From positions 56,672,833-56,736,832 of the forward strand of contig NC_134851.1 of NCBI RefSeq assembly GCF_965363235.1: a stretch of DNA of 64,000 bases, given 5' to 3'. The DNA is from Mytilus galloprovincialis. Taxonomy: Eukaryota > Mollusca > Bivalvia > Mytilida > Mytilidae. Positions 37,151-48,454 of the stretch are shown here, in pieces (position 1 is the first letter of the stretch; every line of letters begins with the position of its first letter). Under the pieces are notes generated by a model. It did not search any database. It worked only from the letters and a program-made list of their open reading frames with translations, and was not told where the DNA came from. The translations under genes were made by a program, and so were the position numbers.

Positions 37151-38239
37151 CCATACCCCGATTGCAAATCTGCACATGCTGGGTAATATTATGGTACAGT
37201 CCCATGACCATTGGTTCATACAGTTCCAAGATATAAGCTGGACAAAAAAAGTGGAAGAAAAATAAAAATAAGAAAAAAAGAAACGTAGAATAACAATACG
37301 TCACCCCAACTCCGTTGAGGGTGCCATAATAACTTCAACGGAAGAAGAGGTAAGTTAACTTGTTAACACATTAGTAAGTTGCCATATAAAAAAAGAAGTT
37401 ATGTTATAAATAAAAGAAGTTGAAAGTTGTCCATTCCAATATTTTTAAAATTGTTTTACTCTTACCAGATCTTTTAACTGGGTTTTTTTGTTGTATTTCC
37501 AGTTTGGTAGTGACTTTATTTAAAACAAAACTTTCTTGAATTGTCGGTTTATACACATTTATTGATTATTAAGAAACTATGGTTTCGAATTGCAAGGTTG
37601 CTATAAGGTCGAATTTGCTATCTTGTTTCCCTTTTTGATGTTTAACTGTTCAACAATGTTTTAATCTTGTACATCATTGGCTTATGATTATTCGGGTTTA
37701 AGTGTGCCTACTAGGAAAAATCTTAAAAGCGCTATAAAATGTGTTGATATTGGAAGCCCTGTACCGATTTTGCATCTGATGAGCTATCAGTTTCCGAGGG
37801 TATCATGAGATCGAAGTGTAGTACTTCTGTTCTGCCATGACATATCAGAAACCTTATTTCAATTGTCCGTCTTTAAATTCAAAAAATTATGATGAAACAC
37901 ACTTTTCAACTCTTTTATTTTTATGTCCGTTTTGATCATCAAACTACTTAATTGTTCTTGTCCATCCGTGGATTTCAAATATTTGGCTTTGAACGGTCCT
38001 GGTGAATGTTAATCCAGAAAAGTTCTTTGGATGCAAAACAATTATAACTCGTTTCCTGAATTGTCCATTTCTAATCTTTATAGTATTAACAATTATGTTT
38101 CTAACTAGATATACAAATAACATGAATAATGTACTCGTTGGACAAAGGATGTAATGGGGGGAAAAAGTAATTGTGAGTTTAAATATGTTAAGCATTAGGG
38201 GAATAATGTTTGTCTTAACATTATGTGTATCACATGCAC

Positions 38240-38520
38240 TCTACATTATATTGTTGTATATACTCTCTATAAATATGTTATACTTGAATATAACTGTACA
38301 TTATATTGTTGTATATATTTTCTATAAATATGTCATATTTGAGAATACCTGTACATTATATTGTTGTATATACTTTCTATAAATATGTCATACTTGAAAA
38401 TAAATGTACATTGTATATCTACTAGTATATATACTTTCTATGAATATGTTGTACTTTATAATAACTGTACATTATTTTACTGTATATAATTTCAATGAAT
38501 ATGTCATACTTGAGGTGGTA
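38240..38520 (+). repeat. 55-bp tandem satellite, array 1 (about 5 units)
   Basis: TACATT-starting units occur at 38242, 38297, 38352, 38407 and 38468, with period 55 bp and one 61-bp unit. The consensus parts are TGTACATTATATTGTTGTAT, ACTTTCTATAAATATGTCAT and ACTTGA. The same unit reappears at 39331-39600. Confidence 0.8.
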
Positions 38521-38631
38521 TGGGAGTCTAAAATAAAAATGATAGAAATTGTTCATACTTTGACACAAAGTAGTATATTGATATATGTTTAAAAATATAA
38601 TGAAAATGAAAAGTGACCGTGCATTTTCTCA

Positions 38632-38935
38632 AGTTACAGATATGTTTCTTACGTCGTAACTACAATCTTGAAAAGACTATTCACCGGATTTGTTATTACA
38701 TAAGCAACACGACAGGTGCCACATGTGGAGCATGATCTGCTTACCCTTCCGGAGCACCTGAGATCACCCCTAGTTTGTGTTGGGGTTCGTGTTGCTTATC
38801 CTTTAGTTTGTTGTGTCATTTGTGCTATTGTTCGTCTGTTTGTCTTTTTCATTTTTGGCCATGGCGTTGTCAGTTTGTTTTCGATTTATGAGTTTGGCTG
38901 TCCCTTATACAGGAAAATACACCATTTTGTAATTG
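38632..38935 (+). repeat. Penelope-like element 3' fragment inside the satellite
   Basis: ATGTTTCTTACGTCGTAACT, CACCGGATTTGTTATTAC, AAGCAACACGACAGGTGCCA, CTTACCCTTCCGGAGCACCT and CATGGCGTTGTCAGTTTGTT match, in order and inverted, 48180-48480 at the 3' end of the reverse transcriptase element. The match begins at the last codons of that protein, so this is a 5'-truncated copy, as expected of target-primed retrotransposition. Confidence 0.7.
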
Positions 38936-39330
38936 GAAACGAAATTAAATGATAGAATTGTAAAATAAATTACGAAAATATAGCTCTTAGACAAGGCTTT
39001 GCGAATATCAAAAGAAAAAAATAGGGTCACCATACGTTTTTTATGGCTAAACTACAAAATAAGACAATTCTATGTCCTTCAGGAAATGCACCTCCCCTTA
39101 AAATGGCAATTCAAATTAAAAAAAATCAACCAAAATAATTTAAACTTGTAAGGATATTAATATTTATAAGTTATATTCTTATAAATTAATTTCTTTTGGA
39201 TAAAAATTCACATGAGTTAACTGCATTCCTGCATCACATTTTGCTAACTTGATTAAAAATCTGGTCTTTGAATCTCTGTTTTTTACAATCCAAGATGGCG
39301 AAAGACACCCATGCCACCTTAAGATAACTT

Positions 39331-39600
39331 TACATTATTTTACTGTATATACTTTCTATCAATATGTCATACTTGAGAAGAACTGTACATTATACTACTA
39401 AATATACTTTCTATGAATATGTCATACTTGAGGAGAACTGTACATTATACTACTGAATATACTTTCTATGAATATGTCATACTTGAGGAGAACTGTACAT
39501 TATACTACTAAATATTCTTTCTATGAATATGTTATACTTGAGGAGAACTGTACATTATATTATTACACATACTTTCTATGAATATGTAAAACTTAGGAAT
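39331..39600 (+). repeat. 55-bp tandem satellite, array 2 (about 5 units)
   Basis: Units start at 39331, 39386, 39441, 39496 and 39551, exactly 55 bp apart. They carry TGTACATTATACTACTAAAT, ACTTTCTATGAATATGTCAT and ACTTGAGGAGAAC. The units of this array are more alike than those of array 1. Confidence 0.85.
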
Positions 39601-40920
39601 AGAAAATGAAGATGAAGATTCACTTCAAAATAGTGATAAACAAAAATTATGAACGTAATAAATACTAAAACATAAAAGTTTTGTCAACGGATATAACAAT
39701 TTAAAATGAGTGTTGATATATAAAACCATGTGGTTACTTTTTTTTAAGAAAGATCAACACAAAATTGTCTGCTCTGTGCTCTTGTAGTAGTTTGCTTTTT
39801 AATACTTCTTCACCACTCAATACTCTGCCTAAAAAAATAACAAAATAGATATGTGTACAACTATAACGTTTTGAATTAATCAAACAGTATAAGAATTATT
39901 AGATCATAACATTTCAGCTTTACAAAATTCAATTGTTGAGTTTCGGCCACTTAATTGTTAATTTTAAGAAAATTTTGCAGTTTTGGTTATTACCTTTAAT
40001 GTTATTGAAGATGATGATGAAGATAAACTGTAAACAGCAATTATGTTCAGCAAAGTAAGATCCACCAAAAAGTTCATTAACCAAAATTGTCAATTGAACG
40101 CTTAATAAGGAGTTATTGCCATGAACAGACAATTAATACACAAGTTGTTCATAATGATGTAGTGAATTAAAAAAAAAATCTCCTGAAACTTCTAGGCTAA
40201 TAGTTCTAAAGTGTAACTGACTGTAACTTAAGGTTTCTAGTTTATAAATTGTATCCGAAGTTTGGATCCATCAACAAACATGGCTGCCATAATGGAACAT
40301 ACGAGTAAAATGAAGTTTTATTTCTTTTGAACAAAATATGACTTATACAAAGAACATTTGAATGGCATTTGTAAGTCACTCGTTAAAATATTGAAAAGCA
40401 AAAATAATAATTGATGAGAAATTTTGAGCAAAAAGTTACAGGTGAGAGATTCAGGCTCTTGAGACCCTTTTATTTTATATAGATAAGAACGTTTGTCACT
40501 TTTTGTTCCTGTTTCAACTGTTTGAATGGTTTTACACTTTAGCTATTAATGGAATTTCCCTCTCAGTTTCAAATTCATTAACTTTTCAAAACACTTAGTT
40601 TATATTGATAGGAGATTAATAAAGGAATCAAAAGAGCAAAAAAAATATAAGTCAATGTGCTTGGTTACGAGATATAATCCATTGAAATGTTGGCGGGAAA
40701 ATATTCTCTCTTGACTTTTCATATCTTTATCATTGACAAGTTCAAGTTCTCAAAAACCAAAAAAAAAAAAAAATTAATCAAAATTTTAAGACTTTTACAG
40801 ATACAGATGGCTTATCATTATACATGTAAAAGATTTATAAAAAGAAAAATGGGGGTCAACGGGCAATTTTTTTTTAAGGCATTCAAATGGATTAAAACAA
40901 GAGGATTCCGAAAATCTGAC
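39600..40920. other. Non-coding stretch, nothing recognised
   Basis: AT-rich, no coherent open frame and no repeat shared with other parts of the window. AACATGGCTGCCATAATGG near 40278 weakly recalls the GGCGGCCAT block at 36680-37150. Confidence 0.5.
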
Positions 40921-41030
40921 AAAAATCCCAGGCTCCTTGTTGAAGACCGTACTTTGACCTAAAATGGTTTACTTCTACAAATTGTGACTTGGATGGAGAG
41001 TTGTCTCATTGGAACTCATACAACATTTAA
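40920..41030 (+). repeat. Family A fragment
   Basis: GGCTCCTTGTTGAAGACCGT, CCTAAAATGGTTTACTTCTA, GTGACTTGGATGGAGAGTTG and TCTCATTGGAACTCATACAA match the 1040-1190 type. Confidence 0.65.
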
Positions 41031-41278
41031 TAGAGGGCATAACATACTGATTTTATGTTTGTTTTATCTTAATTTTAGGGACATTTCGCTTTTGTTATAC
41101 ATCGACATATCTCTTTTGTAGTTCAGTTTTAAAAGTCCATCAACGACAAACATATTTGGAATACCTTTGATTGTCTATGTCAATTTCTAACACAAGACCA
41201 TTTTTGTCTCGCTTGTGATGGTGTAAACTATTTTTATAAATCTTTATTTTCCCATGGTGCCTCACATATTGTATGCAG

Positions 41279-41430
41279 ATCAGGGGCGGATCCAGCCATT
41301 TTCAAAAGGGGGGTCTCAACCCAGGACAAAGGGGGGTTCCAACTATATGTCCCCATTCAAATGCATTGATCGTCCAAAAAAGGGGGGTTCCAACCCCCGG
41401 AACACTCCCCCTTGATCCGCCACTGCAGAT
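41279..41430. repeat. GGCGGATCC foldback repeat (family C)
   Basis: It begins AGGGGCGGATCCAGCCATTT and ends TTGATCCGCCACTG, so the ends are inverted (GGCGGATC / GATCCGCC). Internal G-runs (GGGGGTTCCAAC) and ATGTCCCCATTCAAATGCAT match the copy at 58402-58525. It is a MITE-like non-coding element. Confidence 0.7.
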
Positions 41431-41475
41431 CGAATTTCCGTCTGTTATATGTCCATTGTCCTTGATTTAATTTCA

Positions 41476-41880
41476 TTGTTCATAGTTCAATGTTAAGTTT
41501 TTGTGTTTTGGTCAGTTTATCATTTACTTAATCTTTAAGCAATAGGTGAGCTATATTTGATATATGGGATTATTGTATGATGTACCTGTTTGTCTGGAAG
41601 GTATCATCTTCCTCATTTTTATGGTTCATTGGTCAATGTTAAGTTAATGTGTTATGGTTTGTTTTTAAAAACTTTAAGGAGAAGTTCAACTATGAACATG
41701 TCTGTCTGGCAAGGTATCATGTGACCTTGGCCTCATTTTCATGGTTCATTGGTCAATGTTAAATTATTGGTTTTGGTTTGTTTTTCAGTTATCAATTAAA
41801 GTAATAGGTGGGCTACATTTGGTGTATGGAATAGTTGTAGGGTGTACACTTGGCCTCATTGTCATGGATCTTTATAAATT
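41476..41880 (+). repeat. Tandem repeat, units of about 120-145 bp (3-4 copies)
   Basis: Each unit has (T/A)TGGTTCATTGGTCAATGTTAA, a GTGTTTTGGTCTGTTT-like stretch, AGCAATAGGTGAGCTA, ATTTGGTGTATGGAATA-like and GTCTGTCTGGCAAGGTATCA motifs. Starts of the GGTTCA(T)TGGTCAATG motif lie near 41483, 41623 and 41744, with a partial last copy ending near 41875. Confidence 0.65.
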
Positions 41881-42287
41881 ACAAACGTTACGGTTAATGT
41901 AATACTTATTTAAGAGATTGCACGAGAACTATATGTTTAAGGCAGTGTCTTCGCGTACCAGCATGCAGGTACGAATAGTCAGATTGCCGTTCGTAGACTA
42001 CGCGTACCCACATCCGGTTATATAATAAAATGCTATCGGATCGGAAATAAAACGTGAAATATGAAACGTGATTAAATTTATACGGAATTTGTCGTAATTA
42101 GAGAATAAATAACACTGTGCGGGACAAATTTGACATTCCAGGATTGGCAAATCTGACTTTGTCGGTTTACAAGATATCAAAAATATTTTTTGCCCAAGTG
42201 ATAGATAATCAAAAATATTAAATTTCCCCATATGTCCCAACATGTCACCGTTGTCTCTGTTGTCTCCAAAGCTGAGTAAAAGTACAT

Positions 42288-42506
42288 TTCCCATGGGAAT
42301 ATTCAAAGTTCCCATGGGAAAAGTTAAAGTTCCCATGGGAAAAGTAAAAGTTTCCATGGGAGAAAGTACTTTTCCCATGGAAATTTTAAAGTTCCCATCG
42401 GAACTACAATTTCCCATGGGAACATATAGTTTCTTCCCATGGGAACACCTATTTCCCTTGGGAACATTTATTCTTCCCATGGGAAGATATATTTTTCCCA
42501 TGGGAA
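42288..42506. repeat. Array of 11 palindromes TTCCCATGGGAA at 21-bp spacing
   Basis: Palindromes start at 42288, 42309, 42330, 42351, 42372, 42392, 42411, 42434, 42453, 42474 and 42495. Spacings are 21,21,21,21,20,19,23,19,21,21. Seven are perfect 12-mers. The others have one or two changes: 42351 TTTCCATGGGAG, 42372 TTCCCATGGAAA, 42392 TTCCCATCGGAA, 42453 TTCCCTTGGGAA. The 7-11 bases between them vary much more than the palindromes. The core fits TCCCNNGGGA, the known COE/EBF factor consensus. The array leaves open frames with a 7-residue period on both strands; these are by-products. Confidence 0.9.
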
Positions 42507-42529
42507 CATTGTTTTTTTTTCTTCTTCAG

Positions 42530-42623
42530 AATTTGTAAAAGAGCTGTGAAATATCGCAATGGACTGACAGTCACTAGTAACATTGACTGGAACAGTTTAA
42601 CAAGAATTCCATTTGATAAAAAG
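42530..42623 (+). CDS. Tentative orphan exon just downstream of the palindrome array
   Basis: A strong pyrimidine tract and CTTCTTCAG precede an open stretch in phase 2 that encodes CKRAVKYRNGLTVTSNIDWN and then SLTRIPFDKK. It is followed by a possible but weak donor (AAG|GTGCTA). No partner exon was found within reach and the peptide is not recognised. It could be a chance open frame. Confidence 0.2.
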
Positions 42624-42699
42624 GTGCTATTTCAACAAATTAAAAGTATTTATATCATACTTTTACACTCAAAAGTCTTTTATTATCGTTGAAATCAGA

Positions 42700-45600
42700 A
42701 TGATTGATAGAAATTCTACCGTCCAGCGGCTGATTTTACAATTTAAATCTCTCACATTTGTGTTCGGTCAATAGCATCGTGTATTTCATGTAATAGTGTT
42801 CGCTGAACTGTCACGTATCAGAGCCATGCTTTTGTATTTCAGAATTTAATCTAAGAATAAAAATTATAATTCTGTTTTAATCTATATACATGGGGAATCA
42901 CAAATCGTGTTTAAGATTATTTTCTGATTAAAACCCTATAATTTCATGAAATTGACATCATAATTATTATTAATGTACTTATTCTCTTTCGTCGACGTAA
43001 CTCAATATGCGTGGTTTTCGCCACTAGAAAGATGTGCACCTACTTTTTAAAAGTTTATTTCATTAATTTTGTCAAATTTCCTAATCATGCTAATGCAATG
43101 TTGTTACTCGTCTACACAAAAATCTTTTATTTTTATTCATTTTTGACAAACTTTTGAAAGTCTTGTTAGATTTTTCTTTTATGATCTCTCAGGTAAATAT
43201 CAAAGAGAATCCAGAGTTTTCCAATTCCAAGGACGAATCAGGATTAAATTTAATCTTTATGATATATTCACTTGTACTTTACTCGTAGGCTTTCTTCGTG
43301 CAATTTATAGTAGGGAAATTCCGCGATTTTTTACTTATCAGCTAATTATGTTCATCTTAACATAAAAAACACATTTGCAAAGTTTTAAATTTATATTCCT
43401 TCTAATAACGGAGAAAATAAAGTATTTGTAACTTTTTTGGTTGAATTCTCGAGTGGGTCGTGACGTTTTAGCCCGATTTGTTGAATTCTGGGAAAAAATA
43501 AAATCTGTTTAACTCTTATCGACAATATACGTAATTAAAAGCGCACAGCTGACAAATGGTCGTAGTTATTAACCACAATATAAGAATGAACGAAAATGAA
43601 TATGCATATACCGTTTTGTATTGATTGAATTAAACTCCTATAAAATTATCTCTAGTAAATGTTTTCGAATAAATTTCATTAATTATTGTTGAGATTTTTT
43701 TCATAAAATATTTATTAAACATTTTTACTGATATTGAACTGAAAATATTTCAGTTCTATTTAACGTTATTGTTTTGATAATCATTTTAATGCAACTAATG
43801 TGTGAGCAGAGTGTGTATATTATTTTGGAAAGGTTACTGTATATTTCTCGGCTTGAGAATGTTGAGGTCAATTCGTTTACCTTGTAGCTATTTAGCCGCA
43901 GGTGTGATTTCAAGCGTACACAGGTATGAATGTTGTTATTTGGAAAGGATAAACAGAAAGGATTAGAAAGAGTATGCTGTATTTAATTAAAATACACTAA
44001 GATTTAATACACGATGAGAATAAATGTACAATAATTTAAAAAATTGTGTAAATTAATTGAAAATAAAATTCAGATTCGTAATTCAGAAAGTGTATAAAAA
44101 TAAAAGGAAACAATTTTTGATTACTTTCTTAGCGGCAATTGGCGTAAAGATTCAAATATGAAGTAAAAAATATTAGTTTTAATCTTTAATAAAAACTAAA
44201 TGCAATATTACCCAATTTGATATACCATTGCACATCTGTTTGATATCATTGACTTTACCGGAATTTCTTAACTTGTATTAAAATCTGGCTGTGTTTAAAT
44301 GCTAATAAAACTATCGCAATTTTAAAGTTTTTAATTGAAAAAAAATACAACATACAACATGCATGATTTTTTTTTAGTTTCTTTTTAACATTTCATTTTC
44401 ACATAATTAAATTCATTGGACAATCATTTACACGAACTTTTTGTGAAAAGAATATCCATTATCTAAGCTAAGGCATTATTATTTTTGAGGATTTTTGTAC
44501 ATCTTTTTTTTTAAATTCTATGATAATATTTGTGCAATGTTGAACATGATAGCCGTCATTAATCCAAATAAGTAATACAGTAGTTGTAATAAAACTTATA
44601 TGTTAGTCATGCATAACTGATATTGACGAATTTAGAATAGTTCGTCCATACATCGTTGTTCTTGAAACAATCATTATTAGTATACATGTAAGTTTCCTGA
44701 CGTATAAGCGCCATTGAGGATGAGCTCCAGAGAAAGCAGACTAGTAGCGTTTCGTTCGTTTGTTTGTTGGGAAAGGAGAGGAAATGCAACCACTTGTACA
44801 GATAAACGACAGACTTACTATACAAGCATTTATAGTCAACACAATCAGAAAGAGTTCCCATCGTTGGACGGGGAATATGAAGGCTTCCAAGAATGAACAA
44901 GTGACATGTCTAACTCTGAACAGTTAGAACACGGACTATCGACATCGACCGCTTGTTCTTGATATTTGAAACTGCATGCATATATACGTATACGTTTATG
45001 ATAGTGATGAGTTCTTGCGTCTGACAAAAAATAAATTCCTTCATGGTTATATCTTGCCATACGTGTATATTGGTTTGTATTAAGGTGATTACTCAAAATC
45101 GTTATTTGAAAATCCTGTTTGTGAAATGTAGATTCATTTCAATACAGAAATTTCGTCTATATATTAAGTTTCACAAGTGTATAACACGGAGTAGCTCTCA
45201 AGGAAGGTACATTACTTCCATTTTGCTTGGGTGTGAACCATCGATGTTTACAGCAATATCAAAGAATAAGATGATGATGGTAGAAAGAACTATGGGCGTC
45301 ATGTGGCAAATATTACATGCATATCGGACCATGAGTTGTCAATCTGTATGAAAAGATTTCCAATACAACCATATTATTGAGAAGGATTGTTTACATGTTA
45401 TACTCTCGTACTAGTATTACAGGGTTCTTGTGGCGTTCACCTTTGACACACATCTTTTTAACGATGTTATTAAAAAAAGACAGAACCAATTTAATGTCAT
45501 ATTTCCCTATTTTTTAAATATAACTAAAAGTCTTTTATCTGACAAGAATATCCCTATTTAGCGGACAAGTAATTTATTCTTTTTTCCGTGTTATTGAATA

Positions 45601-45850
45601 CCAAGAAAGAAAATATATCCCGAAATTAATTTGAAACTGTGATACTCAATAGTTTCCCAGCAAAATATTCAAATCCCTTGGGGATACTTAGTGTTCGTCC
45701 AGTGGCATATATAACAATTGTGATGACGAATTCCTTCCTTTGTTCGAGAACAATCTTATTGAAATATAAATCTGTGATTTTACTATGTCCACAACTTCAA
45801 TGAACCAAAGCAAAAGTTATACATCGACCTGTATTTAAATCAAATTGGTT
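42700..45850. other. Non-coding stretch, no gene recognised
   Basis: Open frames around 44600-45350 on both strands have no recognisable motif or splice structure. A short CTT-rich microsatellite lies at 45857-45882. The rest is AT-rich and appears unique in this window. Confidence 0.5.
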
Positions 45851-46095
45851 CTCTTCTTCTTCTTCTTTTTCTTCTTCTTCTGGTATACAATAGTCTATCG
45901 ACATTCGATGATAACATACTGTTGGCATACGTGGACTAGTCTATTTACAAAACTTTTACCCCAATTTATTCAAAATATATGTTTTTTTCTTATGTTCAAT
46001 GTATACATGTATATATTTTAAATTGCGCTATATTTCCGTAACTTTCTACCCAGTCGTATAAACGAATCGTCGACAAGTGCGTACATTTTATTAAA

Positions 46096-46630
46096 TCAAT
46101 ATTTCTGGTATGTTCCAATCTGTCCTTCACTATTGACAATGAGTATATATATTACATTTTCCCAAATTCACCCTTGGAAAAAATATTCAAATAGATTTTA
46201 ATTTCATCAAATCTTATTTTTAGGGTATTATTTATGTTTTTCTTAATAATATTCTTTACACCAGAAATATTATTTAAAAACAAGCGTATGAGTTTAGTAA
46301 TGACAAATAAGACAGAGTTGTATATTATACATCTGATAGTTCAAAATGGAAAGTTATAAGTTATCGGTCGTGTACACTGATCAATACCTGCAGAAGTGAA
46401 ACGATGCATGAACTTGCAAGCCCGACAGGAAATCGCTTGAATACCTGGACGTGTCACCTCACACCCCTCACAATACCTTTGGAAGTAATACCTTTAGCCA
46501 TGCTGGTGATCAGATGAGGGAAGATCAGAATTTATTTGAAAAAAGTTTATTACTTTAAAGAATTAAGAACAAATTAGATTTTCGAAAACAATTTTCACGG
46601 AACACTTATTTATGATTTCAACTTTGACTT
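46096..46630 (+). repeat. 530-bp direct repeat, copy 1 (partner 59477-59992)
   Basis: Shared motifs in order include CTGTCCTTCACT, ACCCTTGGAAAAAAT, ATAATATTCTTTACACCAGA, TTATCGGTCGTGTACACTGA, GTGAAACGATGC, TACCTTTAGCCATGCTGGTG and CGGAACACTTATTTATGA. The copies differ by small indels and scattered substitutions. Copy 1 abuts the 3' end of the integrase pseudogene, so it may be the element's flank. Confidence 0.75.
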
Positions 46631-46699
46631 TTTACCTAATTTCAATATCAACAGTTTAAAAACAACAGACCATGGTAATTTAAAAAAATAAGAATATTT

Positions 46700-47557
46700 T
46701 CCGTATCAAGTTAGTTAGTCGGATAAAACAACCGTATCAGACTTTTATCGATGAAGTCGCCTGTGAAGTAGCCGTCTTGCTTCATCTGTTCAAAGAATTC
46801 CATCCAAAACTGTACACATTATTTTCTAAGTATTCCCCACCAGCTCTCTATACGTTGATTGTGTTCGACTTGTTCCATAGAGAAAAGCTGTTCTGCTTCC
46901 AGGACCATTCCTCCTTAAGAATGACTGCATTTCAGCAATATAACTGTTTTCGGTTCCCATGTCTGATCGTATTGAATGTGGTACCCTTTCTAAATAAGTC
47001 AAAGCCTCTACATAAAATCCGGCTACAATTCGTGGGTTATTATTGCTTCTACCAACACGTAACCAAATTATAAACCTTGAAAACCCATCTATACATCCGT
47101 TGACACAAATTCCATACGGTTTTAACTTATCATATGAGTCAAGGTGCCATATGTAGTTGGGATCCTTGGATCTATAGTGCCTTCTTTTTAGTTTGCGCTT
47201 AACTCTCGCAGCAACGCCAGAAGGATCCAATATGCCTAATAGTATTCTTACCATCTCCTTTTGGACAATAAAACCATTTTGTAAGTATCTCGAATGCATC
47301 CAACGGTATCCATGGAGACAACTAGATGACTTTAGTTGTTCGAAGATAAACATTGCAACTTGTAAAACATCCGAAAAATTCTTTCGTCTGTACAATCCAT
47401 ACGAAGCTAAGCGTCTTTTCAAAGTTCTCATAGATAAAATAACATTATGTCTTTGGGCTAACAAACCAATAATTTCTTCATGATGCAAACCTAGGCTAAA
47501 GTAGGTTGAAATAATGATAGCTAAATCATTTGTGGTCATGATTATTTGATCTGACAC
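46700..47557 (-). pseudogene. DDE/rve-type integrase (transposase) pseudogene
   Basis: The frame opening at 47557 encodes an N-terminal helix-turn-helix-like part (about residues 25-55, SMRTLKRRLASYGLYRRK) and a catalytic core. The core has IWHLDSYDKLKPYGICVNG (first Asp at 140), CIDGFSRFIIWL and IRSDMGTENSYIAEMQ (second Asp at 199). After YGTSR, at about residue 231, the frame is shifted by one base. In the next frame the expected QRIESWWGILRK, with the third acidic residue, follows, then an in-frame TAA, then VQFWMEFFEQMK. So all three catalytic acids are encoded but not in one frame. This integrase type is widespread in bivalve and fish genomes as single-copy mobile DNA. I cannot assign a superfamily. 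It is not functional as it stands. Confidence 0.75.
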
Positions 47558-47639
47558 CTGTAATAAAATAAGCTATTTAAAATGTGACTACTTCATTGAA
47601 AAGATTTGTAAACTAGTATTACTATCGAGCATCGTGGGT

Positions 47640-47800
47640 CGAATGTTAATCCTAATAGTGCGGTGACTGAAGGCAGATTTTTTTGAATTTAATCTCCCCA
47701 GCGAACACACACCTATATGATATATCATTGGAAAGAGGAAATCTTGTACTATAATAATATGCCTGTCGTCAGGACTTGATATGGTCACATCTTTATTAAA
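47640..47800 (+). repeat. Inverted-pair repeat, copy 1 (partner 54350-54510, reverse)
   Basis: TAATCCTAATAGTGCGGTGA, TTTAATCTCCCC, a block ending GCCTGTCGTCAGGACTT and TATGGTCACAT occur in the same order in the reverse complement of 54350-54510. The DR1-like AGGTCAAAGGTCA at 47804 follows immediately. Confidence 0.6.
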
Positions 47801-48119
47801 TTGAGGTCAAAGGTCAAATGTAAAAATCTGTGAAAATTTGGAAGGGTTTCAATTTTGACATTTGTTTCTATTTCTAAACTCTACCTGAATATAAATGATA
47901 CTGTTTTGGCTTGAGTAATGATTGTTATTATTCATAAAACTTATTCATTGAGATTTTTTTTATCAAAAAAATCATAAAACGACGTTTTATAAACAAAACT
48001 TGAAAAATCAAGTTTTCAACCTATAAAATGTTTAGAGCACCTTAACCTTATGAAAAATTTCAATTTCAGGTAAAAATCAAGTGTCATGCAGGACAATACT
48101 TTAAAATTATTTTTTAAAC

Positions 48120-48454
48120 TATTATATTGGGTGAGGTATCAAACCGAAGCAATAGAAGAGGGACGAAAGATACCAAAGGGACAGTCAAACTCATAAATCT
48201 AAAACAAACTGACAACGCCATGGCTAAAAATAAAAAAGACAAACAGAAAAACAATAGTACACACGACACAACATAGAAAACTAAAGAATAAACAACACGA
48301 ACCCCACCAAAAACTAGGGGTGATCTCAGGTGCTCCGGAAGGGTAAGCAGATCCTGCTTCACATGTGGCACCCGTCGTGTTGCTTAAGTGATTACAAATC
48401 CGGTAAATAGTCTAATTCGGTAGGTCATATTCATGAAAGGGAAGGGGATAGTAG
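48120..48454 (-). repeat. 3' untranslated end of the reverse transcriptase element
   Basis: It follows the stop of the reverse transcriptase on the minus strand and contains GGAGCACCTGAGATCACCCC and GACAACGCCATGGC-type motifs (seen on plus as CTCAGGTGCTCCGGAAGGGT). The same block appears detached at 38632-38935 and, diverged, at 31540-31700, which marks it as the element's conserved 3' end. No GIY-YIG endonuclease frame is found here. Confidence 0.6.

Noticed and set aside
41998..42501. 167-codon minus-strand frame with repeated FPMGTLT heptads
   Set aside because: The repetition is a by-product of the 21-bp DNA period; the plus strand is equally open, and variation falls in the spacers as expected for non-coding DNA.
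44600..45351. Overlapping frames of 60-102 codons on both strands
   Set aside because: No motif or splice structure; overlapping frames on both strands suggest chance in a slightly GC-richer stretch.
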